This document shows, piece after piece, positions 49,168 to 59,933 of a stretch of 64,000 nt of DNA. Within the stretch, counting starts at the first letter, position 1. Each line of letters opens with the position of its first letter. Below the pieces are notes generated by a model. That model searched no databases, was not told the origin of the DNA, and was given only the letters and a program-made list of their open reading frames with translations. Made by a program: the position numbers and the translations under genes. Source of the DNA: Streptomyces sp. P9-A2 (lineage in GTDB: Bacteria; Actinomycetota; Actinomycetes; Streptomycetales; Streptomycetaceae); assembly GCF_036634175.1 (NCBI RefSeq), contig NZ_JAZIFX010000001.1:4464001-4528000 (forward strand), in the 5' to 3' direction.

Positions 49168-50802
49168 GTGGTCGTGCCGGAGCTGAGGCCTTGGCGGGCC
49201 GTGAGACCGCATGTGGCACGGTTCACGGGCGCCGTACGCCCTCGCCTGGCACGGACCGCGGCGGCTGTCCGGCCGCGTCTGGCACGGTTGCGGCCGAATC
49301 GTCCCGCGGGTGTCGCCACGGCCGCCGGGTCACGGATCACGCGGTCGGCGGCCTGGCCGGGGACCTGGTCGAGGACCTGGCGGTTCACCGCGGTCGCGGC
49401 CACCGCCGGAACGGTGCTGGCCGCGGGAGCGGTGACCGCCGCCGGTCCCTGGGACTCCACCGGCAGGCGTACGGCCGAGCAGGACCGGGCGGTGGCCCTG
49501 GAGGCCACGCGTGGCGCAGCTCACGGCGACACCCGCGGCAACGCCGGTACCCCGCCGCGCGGCCCCCGGACGGCCCCCAGCGCCCCCTCCGTACTCACCG
49601 GCCTCGGGGGCGGCGCCACCACCGTGAAGTCGGCGCCCGGCGGGAAGGCCCTCACGGGCACCCTCGCCCCGCTGCTGAAGTCCCCGGCGTTCGGCGACCT
49701 ATCCGCCTCCGTGGCCGACGTGTCCACCGGCAGGAGCGTGTACGGCGACGATCCCGGCGCCGCCCTCACCCCTGCCTCCACCACGAAGATCGCCACCGCC
49801 GTCGCCGTCCTCACCGCGCTCGGCCCCGACCACCGGCTGACCACCCGCGCCACCTTCGAACCCGACACGAAAGAGGTCATCCTCGTCGGCGGCGGCGACC
49901 CCACCCTCACCGCCCGGGAGAAGAACCCCGCCGGCTCGGCGAGCCTGCGGGACCTCGCCGGCCGGACCGCCGCCGCCCTCGCCGAACGCGGCGTGCGCGA
50001 GGTGACCCTGTCGTACGACACCACCCTCTACGCGGGCGGCGAACGGCACCCGATCGGGGTCAACCCCAACCTCGCCGCCCTCACCCCCCTGATGGCCGAC
50101 GAGGCCCGCCTCAACGACTCCGCCAGCGGCCCCGCGGACCGCGTCGCCGACCCCGCCGCCGACGCCGCGCGGAAGTTCGGCGCATTCCTGAAGGACCATG
50201 GCATCAAGGCCACGCCCCCCGGCCCGTCGAAGTCCACGGCCCGCGCCGGCGCCCTCGCCACGGTCTCCTCACCCCCGCTCGCCACCCTGGTCGAACGGAT
50301 GCTCACCAACAGCGACAACGACCTCGCCGAGGCCCTCGCCCGCCAGACCGCGATCGCGGCCGGCGAACGCGCCGACTTCGCGGGCGCCGCCGCCGCGGTC
50401 CGCGCCCAGCTCCAGAAGCTCGGGGTTCCGCTGAAAGGGGTCGCGTTCAAGGACGGCAGCGGCCTCGACCGCGACAACCGGCTCACCGCCGGCCTGCTCA
50501 CCGCGCTGCTCGTGAAGTCCGGCGACCCCGCCCACCCGGAACTGCGCCCGGTCCTCACCGGCCTGCCCGTCGCCGGCTTCACCGGCACCCTCACCGGCCG
50601 CTACGCCGACGGCGCGGCCGGCGTCGTACGGGCCAAGACCGGCACGCTCACCGGCGTCAACGCCCTGGCGGGCACCGTCGTCGACCGGGAGGGCCGGCTG
50701 CTCGCCTTCGCCTTCCTGGCGACCGGCACCACCGACCCGACGGCCGCCCAGACCGCCCTGGACAAGGCGGCCACGGCCCTGGCGGCGTGCGGCTGCCGGT
50801 GA
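49168..50802 (+). CDS. dacB: D-alanyl-D-alanine carboxypeptidase/endopeptidase (PBP4 type)
   Basis: 544 residues from GTG 49168 (gaaagggg upstream). The penicillin-binding motifs of the S13 family are all present: SxxK in TPASTTKIATA, SxN in NSDNDLAEALA and KTG in VRAKTGTLTGV. It trims or cleaves peptidoglycan cross-links outside the membrane. The ~70-residue cytoplasmic N terminus is unusual: very Arg-rich, with three VRPxxAR repeats (VRPHVAR, VRPRLAR, VRPRLAR). A single transmembrane segment (AVAATAGTVLAAGAVTAAG) anchors the enzyme. Confidence 0.94.
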   Translation: MVVPELRPWRAVRPHVARFTGAVRPRLARTAAAVRPRLARLRPNRPAGVATAAGSRITRSAAWPGTWSRTWRFTAVAATAGTVLAAGAVTAAGPWDSTGRRTAEQDRAVALEATRGAAHGDTRGNAGTPPRGPRTAPSAPSVLTGLGGGATTVKSAPGGKALTGTLAPLLKSPAFGDLSASVADVSTGRSVYGDDPGAALTPASTTKIATAVAVLTALGPDHRLTTRATFEPDTKEVILVGGGDPTLTAREKNPAGSASLRDLAGRTAAALAERGVREVTLSYDTTLYAGGERHPIGVNPNLAALTPLMADEARLNDSASGPADRVADPAADAARKFGAFLKDHGIKATPPGPSKSTARAGALATVSSPPLATLVERMLTNSDNDLAEALARQTAIAAGERADFAGAAAAVRAQLQKLGVPLKGVAFKDGSGLDRDNRLTAGLLTALLVKSGDPAHPELRPVLTGLPVAGFTGTLTGRYADGAAGVVRAKTGTLTGVNALAGTVVDREGRLLAFAFLATGTTDPTAAQTALDKAATALAACGCR

Positions 50803-50868
50803 CTTCCACCTCCGGCCGGCTGCCTCGCCGCCCTGCCCCGCGCCGCGCTCCTCACGTACCGTTGCGAC

Positions 50869-52020
50869 ATGACGAGTTTCGGTGGTGCTGCCTCTTCCGG
50901 GATGGTCGACTGGGATCTCGCGGTCACGACCGCGACCCGGCTCATGCGGCCGGGCCCCGATGTGAGCCGTGACGAGGCCCGGGCCGTCGTCACGGAGCTG
51001 CGCAAGCACGCGAAGGCGTCCGAGACGCACGTCCGGGGCTTCACCCGGCTGGGCACCGACGAGACGCACGACACCCCCGTCCTCGTCGTCGACCGGCCGG
51101 GCTGGGTCCGGGCCAACGTCGCCGGCTTCCGCGAACTGCTCAAGCCGCTCCTCGACAAGATGCAGGAACGGCGCGGCACTTCGCCCGGCGGGGTCCTCCT
51201 CGGCACCGTCGGCGGCAAGGTCACCGGCGTCGAGGTCGGCATGCTGCTGTCCTTCCTCGCCTCCCGCGTCCTCGGCCAGTACGAGACCTTCGCCCCCGCC
51301 ACCCGCGACCTGCCGGCCGGCGGCCCGGCCGACGCGCCGAACGGCGGGGGCAGACTGCTGCTCGTCGCCCCCAACATCGTCCACGTGGAACGCGAACTCG
51401 ACGTGGATCCCCACGACTTCCGACTGTGGGTGTGCCTGCACGAGGAGACCCACCGCACCCAGTTCTCCGCCGTGCCCTGGCTGCGTGACCACATGCAGGG
51501 CGAGGTCCAGTCGTTCCTCGGGGAGACCGACGTCGACCCCATGACCGTCCTGGAGCGGGTCCGCCAGGCCGTCCAGTCCTTCGCCGGCGGCCGGCCCGAG
51601 GGCGAGGAGGCCGAGGACGACGGGCGCTCCCTCGTCGAACTCGTGCAGACGCCCGCCCAACGGGAGATCCTCGGCCGGCTCACGGCGGTGATGTCCCTGC
51701 TGGAGGGACACGCCGACTTCGTGATGGACGGCGTCGGGCCCGAGGTCGTGCCGAGCGTCGCCGAGATCCGCGAGAAGTTCCAACAGCGCCGCGCGAAGGG
51801 CGCCTCCCGCCTGGACCTGGCCCTGCGCAAACTGCTCGGCCTGGACGCCAAGCTCCGCCAGTACCGCGACGGCGAACGCTTCGTCCGCGCGGTGGTCGAG
51901 GAGGTCGGCATGGACGGCTTCAACCGGGTGTGGACCTCGCCCAACACCCTCCCCACCAAGGCGGAGATCGCCAAGCCCGCGGAGTGGGTCACCCGCGTGC
52001 ACCGCAAACCCGAGGCGTGA
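50869..52020 (+). CDS. Zinc-dependent metalloprotease family protein (DUF2342)
   Basis: 383 residues from ATG 50869. The metal site is HEETH in LWVCLHEETHRTQFSA (about residue 190), with a third ligand in SLLEGHADFVMDGVG. Often annotated coenzyme F420 biosynthesis-associated protein, with no demonstrated role. Actinobacteria-specific; it usually lies between dacB and tilS, as here. Its last 20 bases, including the stop, are duplicated directly after the gene. Confidence 0.88.
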   Translation: MTSFGGAASSGMVDWDLAVTTATRLMRPGPDVSRDEARAVVTELRKHAKASETHVRGFTRLGTDETHDTPVLVVDRPGWVRANVAGFRELLKPLLDKMQERRGTSPGGVLLGTVGGKVTGVEVGMLLSFLASRVLGQYETFAPATRDLPAGGPADAPNGGGRLLLVAPNIVHVERELDVDPHDFRLWVCLHEETHRTQFSAVPWLRDHMQGEVQSFLGETDVDPMTVLERVRQAVQSFAGGRPEGEEAEDDGRSLVELVQTPAQREILGRLTAVMSLLEGHADFVMDGVGPEVVPSVAEIREKFQQRRAKGASRLDLALRKLLGLDAKLRQYRDGERFVRAVVEEVGMDGFNRVWTSPNTLPTKAEIAKPAEWVTRVHRKPEA

Positions 52021-52040
52021 ACCGCAAACCCGAGGCGTGA
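52001..52040 (+). repeat. 20-bp direct duplication covering the stop codon
   Basis: The 20 bases ending in the TGA stop (ACCGCAAACC...) occur twice in tandem, 52001-52020 and 52021-52040, exactly. The first copy holds the functional stop. Confidence 0.95.
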
Positions 52041-52315
52041 ATCGAGCGTGCGCCGCGCGTGCACCCGAACGCCGGGCGTACGCCGCGCGGGTACGGGCCG
52101 GTGCGACACCCGGTAACAGGGTTGCAAACGGGGCGAGATGGGACGGAGTGAAGTCAATCCGGCGGACGGGCCCTCAATCACCCGTCCGAGGGACCGTGAG
52201 CGAAGAGTAGGCGTGCAATGCTCGGGGAACGTCCCGACTCTGTCACCATCTACACACTCTGAGTGACCGATCCGGGGCGCTCACCTCCCGAAGAACTTCA
52301 TGAAGGGAACCGGAC

Positions 52316-53410
52316 ATGGGTCCCCATCCTGCGGTCGCGGCGATACGCCTGGCGGTCCGCCGCGTACTCCACGACATCCTCGACGAACACACCCGAAACC
52401 TCGACGAACACACCCGGGACCCCGGCGAACACAGCCGGACCCCCGCCGGGCCCGGCGGGCCCGGCCGCATCCCCGGGGCCCCGCGCGAGCGTGAACCGTC
52501 CCCGCTCGTGCTCGTGGCCTGCTCCGGCGGCGCCGACTCCATGGCACTCGCCTCCGCCCTCGCCTTCGAGGCACCCCGCCTCGGCGTGCGCGCCGGCGGT
52601 GTCACCGTCGACCACGGCCTCCAGGCCGGCTCCGATCTGCGGGCCGCCGAAGTGACCCTGCGCCTGCGCGGACTGGGCCTCGACCCCGTCGAGCCCGTCG
52701 CCGTCACCGTCGGCCGCGACGGCGGACCCGAGGCCGCCGCCCGCGACGCCCGCTATGCCGCCCTCGACGCCGCCGCCGAACGGCACGGTGCCGTCGCCGT
52801 CCTGCTCGGCCACACCCGTGACGACCAGGCGGAGACCGTCCTGCTGGGACTCGCCCGCGGCTCCGGTATCCGCTCCCTGTCCGGAATGGCCGCGGTCTCG
52901 GGAGCCGCCGGCCGTTATCGCAGACCCTTCCTGCGGCTCGACCGGCAGACGGCCCGCACGGCGTGCATGGCCCAGTCCCTCCCCGTCTGGGACGACCCGC
53001 ACAACACCGACCCCGCCTACACCCGGTCCCGGCTGCGCCACGAGGGTCTGCCCGCCCTGGAGAAGGCCCTCGGCAAGGGCGTCGTCGAGGCGCTCGCCCG
53101 GACGGCCCAGCTCTCCCGCGACGACGCCGACGCCCTCGACGCCTGGGCCGGCCGGGCCGAGGCCGGCGTCCGCGACGCCGACGGCCGGCTGGAGTGCGCG
53201 GGGCTGCACGCCCTCCCGCCCGCCGTGCGCCGCCGTGTGCTGCGCCGTGCGGCCATCGACGCGGGAGCCCCGGCCGGTTCGCTGTTCGCCCGGCACATCG
53301 AGGAGGTCGACCGGCTGATCACCGGCTGGCGCGGTCAGGGGGCCATCAATCTCCCCGGCCGGGTCGTGGCCCGTCGCCAGGGTGGCAGACTGGTGATTCG
53401 GCAAGGCTGA
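52316..53410 (+). CDS. tilS: tRNA(Ile)-lysidine synthetase
   Basis: 364 residues from ATG 52316 (aagggaacc upstream). PP-loop ATPase: SGGxDS in [17 protein letters not shown], then [10 protein letters not shown] and [20 protein letters not shown]. It converts the wobble C of tRNA-Ile(CAU) to lysidine and is essential. Near the N terminus an insert of three 7-residue repeats ([21 protein letters not shown]; 21-base DNA units at 52379-52441) and a Gly/Pro stretch separate the first helix from the ATPase domain. Confidence 0.94.
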   Translation: MGPHPAVAAIRLAVRRVLHDILDEHTRNLDEHTRDPGEHSRTPAGPGGPGRIPGAPREREPSPLVLVACSGGADSMALASALAFEAPRLGVRAGGVTVDHGLQAGSDLRAAEVTLRLRGLGLDPVEPVAVTVGRDGGPEAAARDARYAALDAAAERHGAVAVLLGHTRDDQAETVLLGLARGSGIRSLSGMAAVSGAAGRYRRPFLRLDRQTARTACMAQSLPVWDDPHNTDPAYTRSRLRHEGLPALEKALGKGVVEALARTAQLSRDDADALDAWAGRAEAGVRDADGRLECAGLHALPPAVRRRVLRRAAIDAGAPAGSLFARHIEEVDRLITGWRGQGAINLPGRVVARRQGGRLVIRQG

Positions 53411-53468
53411 AAAACGTATCCTCGGCAGAGCCGCGGACAGTACGGGACAGCCGCTGGGACGACCGAAA

Positions 53469-54032
53469 GTGATGCGGGTGGACGCGAAAGACATGGGTGC
53501 CGACCTCGAGAAGGTGCTCATCACCAAGGAAGAGATCGACGCCAAGCTGGCTGAGCTGGCCGCGAAGATCGACGCGGAGTACGCGGACAAGGAACTGCTG
53601 ATCGTCGGCGTCCTCAAGGGCGCGGTGATGGTCATGGCCGACCTCGCGCGGGCGCTGTCCACCCCGGTCACGATGGACTGGATGGCCGTATCCTCGTACG
53701 GGGCGGGTACCCAGTCCTCCGGTGTGGTGCGGATCCTCAAGGACCTCGACACCGACATCAAGGGGAAGCACGTCCTGATCGTCGAGGACATCATCGACTC
53801 CGGCCTGACCCTGTCATGGCTGATCTCCAACCTCGGCTCGCGCGAGCCCGCCTCCCTCAAGGTGTGCACGCTCCTGCGCAAGCCCGAGGCCGCCAAGGTC
53901 AACATCGACGTGGAATGGGTCGGCTTCGACATCCCCAACGAGTTCGTCGTCGGCTACGGCCTGGACTACGCCGAGAAGTACCGCAACATCCCGTTCGTGG
54001 GCACGCTCGCGCCTCATGTCTACGGCGGCTGA
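53469..54032 (+). CDS. hpt: Hypoxanthine phosphoribosyltransferase
   Basis: 187 residues if GTG 53469 is used; ATG 53472 or GTG 53478 are possible. PRPP-binding loop [18 protein letters not shown] with the two acidic residues, flexible loop [11 protein letters not shown], and base-binding [18 protein letters not shown]. It salvages hypoxanthine (and guanine) to IMP/GMP. tilS-hpt-ftsH is the standard actinobacterial order; gap to tilS 58 bases. Confidence 0.95.
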   Translation: MMRVDAKDMGADLEKVLITKEEIDAKLAELAAKIDAEYADKELLIVGVLKGAVMVMADLARALSTPVTMDWMAVSSYGAGTQSSGVVRILKDLDTDIKGKHVLIVEDIIDSGLTLSWLISNLGSREPASLKVCTLLRKPEAAKVNIDVEWVGFDIPNEFVVGYGLDYAEKYRNIPFVGTLAPHVYGG

Positions 54033-54219
54033 GCAATCGCGGCCGCGGCGCCGTATGTGATCGGGAACCCCGGCGGCGTCCGCGCCGTTGGAGCATGCGT
54101 GGACGCGAATGCCGACTGTCCCTCGCAGCTTCGGGGGGCAATGCTGGGGTACCGTCCGAAGAACAGTCTTTATCAAACTCACTATGGCAGGAGGGACGGG
54201 GCGACACCGCTCCGTATGG

Positions 54220-56259
<2,040 letters not shown>

Positions 56260-56298
56260 CCGGCTCTCCCGGCGGCCCCACCGGGCCCGGAATGGATG

Positions 56299-56339
56299 CC
56301 GCGCCCCCCAGGTTCTAGCCTGGGGGGCGCGGTTCTTTT
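56299..56339 (+). terminator. ftsH terminator
   Basis: Perfect 14-bp stem (CCGCGCCCCCCAGG and complement), 6-base loop, then TTCTTTT: a classical intrinsic terminator 40 bases after ftsH. Confidence 0.9.
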
Positions 56340-56408
56340 GTGTATCCGCAGTTGAGAGCACGTGCGGTCAGGTCCGACACGCGCGCAGGCACAGGAACGA
56401 GGCATCAC

Positions 56409-57014
56409 ATGACCGACCCCGTGACGCTGGACGGCGAGGCCACCATCGGCGAGTTCGATGAGAAGCGTGCCGAGAACGCCGTACGCGAACTGCTGATCGC
56501 GGTCGGCGAGGACCCGGACCGGGAGGGCCTGCAGGCGACGCCGGCCCGGGTGGCGCGGGCGTACAAGGAGCTCCTGGCGGGTCTTCGGCAGGAGCCCGAG
56601 GACGTTCTGACGACGACGTTCGACCTGGGGCATGATGAGATGGTTCTGGTGAAGGACATTGAGATCGTCAGTCTCTGTGAACATCACATGCTGCCGTTTC
56701 ACGGTGTTGCGCATGTCGGCTACATCCCGGCGGAGTCCGGCAAGATCACCGGTCTGTCGAAGCTGGCGCGGCTGGTCGAGGTGTTCGCCCGTCGTCTGCA
56801 GGTGCAGGAACGACTCACTACGCAGATCGCCGATTCCCTCATGCGGATTCTCGAAGCTCGTGGCGTGATCGTCGTGATTGAGGCCGAACACATGTGCATG
56901 TCTGTGCGCGGCATTCGCAAGCCCGGCGCGAAGACCACGACCTCGGCGGTGCGTGGGCAGCTTCGGGACTCCACATCCCGGGCCGAGGCAATGAGCCTGA
57001 TACTGGCACGTTGA
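56409..57014 (+). CDS. folE: GTP cyclohydrolase I, with a recoded 3' part
   Basis: 201 residues from ATG 56409. First step of folate synthesis: GTP to dihydroneopterin triphosphate. Zn ligands Cys90 and His93 in [20 protein letters not shown] and Cys163 in [11 protein letters not shown]; end [13 protein letters not shown]. By my count 4 of the first 57 codons end in A or T, but 37 of the remaining 144 do; the change begins at codon 58 (56580). The protein stays fully conserved, so the 3' two-thirds have a different codon history. A homing endonuclease gene follows 71 bases downstream. The other folate genes lie just beyond it on the opposite strand. Confidence 0.96.
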   Translation: MTDPVTLDGEATIGEFDEKRAENAVRELLIAVGEDPDREGLQATPARVARAYKELLAGLRQEPEDVLTTTFDLGHDEMVLVKDIEIVSLCEHHMLPFHGVAHVGYIPAESGKITGLSKLARLVEVFARRLQVQERLTTQIADSLMRILEARGVIVVIEAEHMCMSVRGIRKPGAKTTTSAVRGQLRDSTSRAEAMSLILAR

Positions 57015-57085
57015 CCCGATTGTCGGCGGTGCCCGATATCATCCCTGATCGGTGAGGTTTATCGCTGGTCAAGGGGGGGATCGCG

Positions 57086-58078
57086 GTGGGGTACGGGTTG
57101 CCCGGCAAGCAACTGGTGAGCGTCGTCGGCGGGTGCCGACAGGCCAGGAATGTCGAGGTGGGCTCGAAGCTCTGGAGCCTGGACGGGACGCGTACGGTGC
57201 AGACGACGGTCGTGGAGGTGACGGCTGTCAAAGCCCGTGAGGTCGTGGATGTGGTGACCGATCGGGTGACGTTCACGGTGGCACCGGAGCAGATGCTGGG
57301 CACGGCCGAGGGGTGGATTCGGGCGAAAGACGCCAAGGGGGCCATGCTTGCGTGGTCCTACGCGCGGAAGCTGTGTCGGGAGCGGCTGGCCATCCGGCCC
57401 TGTTACGAGTTCGGGTACTTCGTCGGAGCCACGTGTGCTGACGGGACGGTGGGCAGGAACTACGTGTCCCTCGTGGTCAACGAGGAGGATTTTGCCGCGC
57501 GTTACGCCGGTTGTCCGACCAAGGCGACCGGGCCGGCCGCTCGACTGGAACCGGTGACCCGACCCTCCGGGTATCTCAGGCGCGACGTGCCCGGTTTTCG
57601 CGTACGGGTTGTGTCGTCGTACCTCGCGGACACCATGCGGCAGTACGTGGGCGGGGACCCGCATCACATGCGGCAACGCTTTCCGAGAGTGGTTCTCCGG
57701 GACATCGACACGTTCGTGGGCTTTCTGGACGGCTATGCCGAGGGAGACGGGTTTCGCCACAAGAAGTGGGACGGGCGCACTGTGATCAGTTCGAATGTGC
57801 CGTTCCTCGTGGAACTGGCCCAGATCATCGGTGCGAGGTTCACACCAAGACCCAAGGGGTCTTCTTCCCAGTTGGTCATCACTGACCGATGGCAGGTGCG
57901 AGGAACATTTGTGCCCGAGCGCCACCCCTTGGAACCGAACGAGTCGACCTGGGCCGGGGTGAACGAGATCCGGCGTCGTCCGGCAGCCGGGACGAAGCCG
58001 TTCATCCTCTACGACTACCACCTCGATCCCTGCCCGGGCTTCCTGGCCAACGGTCACTTGGTCCGTCGGCCTCGGTGA
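57086..58078 (+). CDS. Free-standing Hint/LAGLIDADG homing endonuclease (splicing-dead intein relative)
   Basis: 330 residues from GTG 57086, with AAGGGGGGG six bases upstream, so it is translated on its own. N-terminal Hint-like part: Cys17 followed by RQARNVEVGSKLWSLDG (block A) and VTFTVAPEQMLGT (block B, residues 61-73), in which the usual His is Gln69. Two LAGLIDADG motifs: GYFVGATCADGTV (110-122, Asp119) and FVGFLDGYAEGDGF (210-223, Asp221). C-terminal block F-like FILYDYHLDPCPGFLANGHLV (in two parts, 306-326), but the terminal His-Asn of block G is replaced by RRPR. So splicing should be dead while the nuclease looks intact. It ends 3 bases before the converging DUF3180 gene. Confidence 0.85.
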   Translation: MGYGLPGKQLVSVVGGCRQARNVEVGSKLWSLDGTRTVQTTVVEVTAVKAREVVDVVTDRVTFTVAPEQMLGTAEGWIRAKDAKGAMLAWSYARKLCRERLAIRPCYEFGYFVGATCADGTVGRNYVSLVVNEEDFAARYAGCPTKATGPAARLEPVTRPSGYLRRDVPGFRVRVVSSYLADTMRQYVGGDPHHMRQRFPRVVLRDIDTFVGFLDGYAEGDGFRHKKWDGRTVISSNVPFLVELAQIIGARFTPRPKGSSSQLVITDRWQVRGTFVPERHPLEPNESTWAGVNEIRRRPAAGTKPFILYDYHLDPCPGFLANGHLVRRPR

Positions 58079-58081
58079 CTG

Positions 58082-58567
58082 TCATATTGCCGGAGCTGTC
58101 CCCGGGCTGTCGTCCTCGTCCTCCGGGAGTTTGCAGACGTGCTCCAGGAAGAGGGCCGCCGCTATGACGGCGATGCCCGCCACGACCGAGGACCCCGCGT
58201 AGATGGCCTGGTCGCGGCGGGCGGGGATGTCGAGGGACTCCAGGAGGAAGACGCCGGTGCCGCCGTACATCCCGGCGACGAGGGCGGCGACCAGGGCACT
58301 GGCCTGGCCGAAGACGACCGCGCGGGCCGCCATCATCGGGTCGACGCCCTTGGCGCCGGGGCGGCGTTCACGCTGGTCCCTGAGGCGGGCGCGCAGGGAC
58401 AGCGCCGTGGCCGTGAGGACCACGGCGATCAGGGCGAGGACGACGGGCGCCGCCAGCGGAACGCTCGGCAGGGTGCCGAGGGAGTTCCAGAGGCGGGCGA
58501 CGGCCCAGGACAGGATCCCGGCCACGACGAAGACGCCGGCCAACACCCGGATGCGCAGCTCTCTCAC
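58082..58567 (-). CDS. DUF3180 membrane protein
   Basis: 161 residues, GTG start at 58567. Four hydrophobic segments: VLAGVFVVAGILSWAVA, PLAAPVVLALIAVVLTATAL, GQASALVAALVAGMYGG and SVVAGIAVIAAALFLEHV, with a basic loop (RARLRDQRERRPGAKG). Actinobacterial proteins of this family sit next to folK throughout the phylum; the role is unknown. It is last in the folP-folB-folK transcription unit, 54 bases after folK. Confidence 0.9.
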   Translation of the reverse strand: MRELRIRVLAGVFVVAGILSWAVARLWNSLGTLPSVPLAAPVVLALIAVVLTATALSLRARLRDQRERRPGAKGVDPMMAARAVVFGQASALVAALVAGMYGGTGVFLLESLDIPARRDQAIYAGSSVVAGIAVIAAALFLEHVCKLPEDEDDSPGTAPAI

Positions 58568-58621
58568 GGTGTCCCTTCGGTTCCCCGGTACCCCGGTATG
58601 CGGTCCTGTCGACCTTAACGG

Positions 58622-59233
58622 CTACTCGGGCAGCCGGAGTTCCAGGTCGTCGCGGGGCGTGACGTCCTCCCGGGGGACCGTGCCCAGCAGGGCGGCGACG
58701 GGTCCGCGTCCGGGGAGTTCGGCCTCGGGGTCGACGTCGTGCCAGGGGACCAGCACGAAGGCGCGTTCGTGGGCGCGGGGGTGGGGGAGGGTCAGCCGCG
58801 GGTCGTCGGAGCGGAGGTCCGCGTAGGAGACGATGTCCACGTCCAGGGTGCGCGGACCCCAGCGCTCGGCGCGCACCCGGTGAAAGGCCTCCTCGACCGC
58901 GTGGGCCCGCTCCAGCAGGGAGGACGGGGGCAGGGTGGTCCTCAGGACCACGACCGCGTTGAAGTACGAGGGCTGGCTGCCGGGCTCGACGCCCCACGGC
59001 TCCGTCTCGTACACGGGCGACACCGCCTTGACCCGGATGCCGGGGGTGTCCTCCAGGGCGTCGACGGCCCCCTGGAGGGTCTCCAGCCGGTTGCCGAGGT
59101 TGGCGCCCAGGGAGACGACGGCCCGCTTCGGGTCGTGCAGGGTGGTGTCGGCGGCGTCCACCCGCTCGACCACGGAGGCGGGGACGGGCTGGACGGTCGG
59201 GTCGGTATGGCCCTGGGTGGACGGCCTGGTCAT
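58622..59233 (-). CDS. folK: 2-amino-4-hydroxy-6-hydroxymethyldihydropteridine pyrophosphokinase
   Basis: 203 residues from ATG 59233, overlapping the folB stop (ATGA). HPPK motifs: AVVSLGANLGNRLETLQGAV, VSPVYETEPWG, QPSYFNAVV, RWGPRTLDVDIV (Mg-binding Asp pair) and LPHPRAHERAFVLVPW. Transfers pyrophosphate from ATP to hydroxymethyldihydropterin. About 40 residues of polar N-terminal leader precede the domain. Confidence 0.95.
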   Translation of the reverse strand: MTRPSTQGHTDPTVQPVPASVVERVDAADTTLHDPKRAVVSLGANLGNRLETLQGAVDALEDTPGIRVKAVSPVYETEPWGVEPGSQPSYFNAVVVLRTTLPPSSLLERAHAVEEAFHRVRAERWGPRTLDVDIVSYADLRSDDPRLTLPHPRAHERAFVLVPWHDVDPEAELPGRGPVAALLGTVPREDVTPRDDLELRLPE

Positions 59234-59589
59234 GCGCGGCTCCGGATGATGGTGACGGTCACGTCGTCGAAGGGCACGGTGATCGGTGCGTCCGGCTTGT
59301 GGACGCGGACCTCGACCTCCTGGACCACGTCGTGCTTGAGGCAGACCTGTGCGATGCGCTCGGCGAGCGTCTCGATGAGGTTGACGGGCTCGCCCTGGAC
59401 GACCGCCACGACCTCCTCCGCCACGATGCCGTAGTGCACGGTCCTGGTCAGATCGTCGTGGGCCGCGGCCGGCCGGATGTCCAGGCCGAGGACCAGGTCC
59501 ACGATGAAGGTCTGGCCCTCCTCGCGTTCCTTGGGGAACACACCGTGGTGCCCACGGGCCCTCAGGCCGTGCAACGCGACACGATCCAC
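59230..59589 (-). CDS. folB: Dihydroneopterin aldolase
   Basis: 119 residues from GTG 59589, which has AGGAG nine bases upstream; the frame opens six codons earlier without a site. Motifs: VALHGLRARGHHGVFPKERE (catalytic Glu/Tyr-His region), TVHYGIVAEEV, NLIETLAERIA and the Lys in VHKPDAPI. Cleaves dihydroneopterin to hydroxymethyldihydropterin and glycolaldehyde. Coupled to folK by a four-base overlap. Confidence 0.95.
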   Translation of the reverse strand: MDRVALHGLRARGHHGVFPKEREEGQTFIVDLVLGLDIRPAAAHDDLTRTVHYGIVAEEVVAVVQGEPVNLIETLAERIAQVCLKHDVVQEVEVRVHKPDAPITVPFDDVTVTIIRSRA

Positions 59590-59933
59590 ACGAATCCACT
59601 CCTGCAAGTCGTCGGTGCGGCCGGTCGGTGCCGTGTGCGGACGGCGCCCCTGCCTCGGTCGAATTTACCCGCGGGTACCGGCAGGGCGGACCACGAGGTG
59701 GGCGGGTCCGGTCCGTGCCGGGAGATCTCACCGTGCGTTTTCCCCGGGAAGACCTGGGGCTCACGGACAGGTAGCGGCCCCTACCCGTACGGGGGCGATG
59801 CCAATCCCTTCCCGGTCGGGGAGGGGAACGGCGGGCTCCGGCCGGGCCCTGTGGTCAGCCGGGTCCGGCCGGCCCGGTGGTCGGGCCGGTCCGGGGCGAT
59901 GGTCGGTCCGGGCCGACGGTCGGTCTGTTCCGC
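59590..59933. other. 344-base gap before folB
   Basis: No gene seen. The part near folB (59600-59760) probably carries a folB promoter; the part from 59820 is dense in GGTCCGG/GGCCGGT repeats and is probably the untranslated tail of the preceding NTF2-like gene. Confidence 0.5.

Noticed and set aside
57086..58078. An intein spliced out of FolE
   Set aside because: FolE is complete without it, the frame is separate with its own start, and the block B His and terminal His-Asn are missing.
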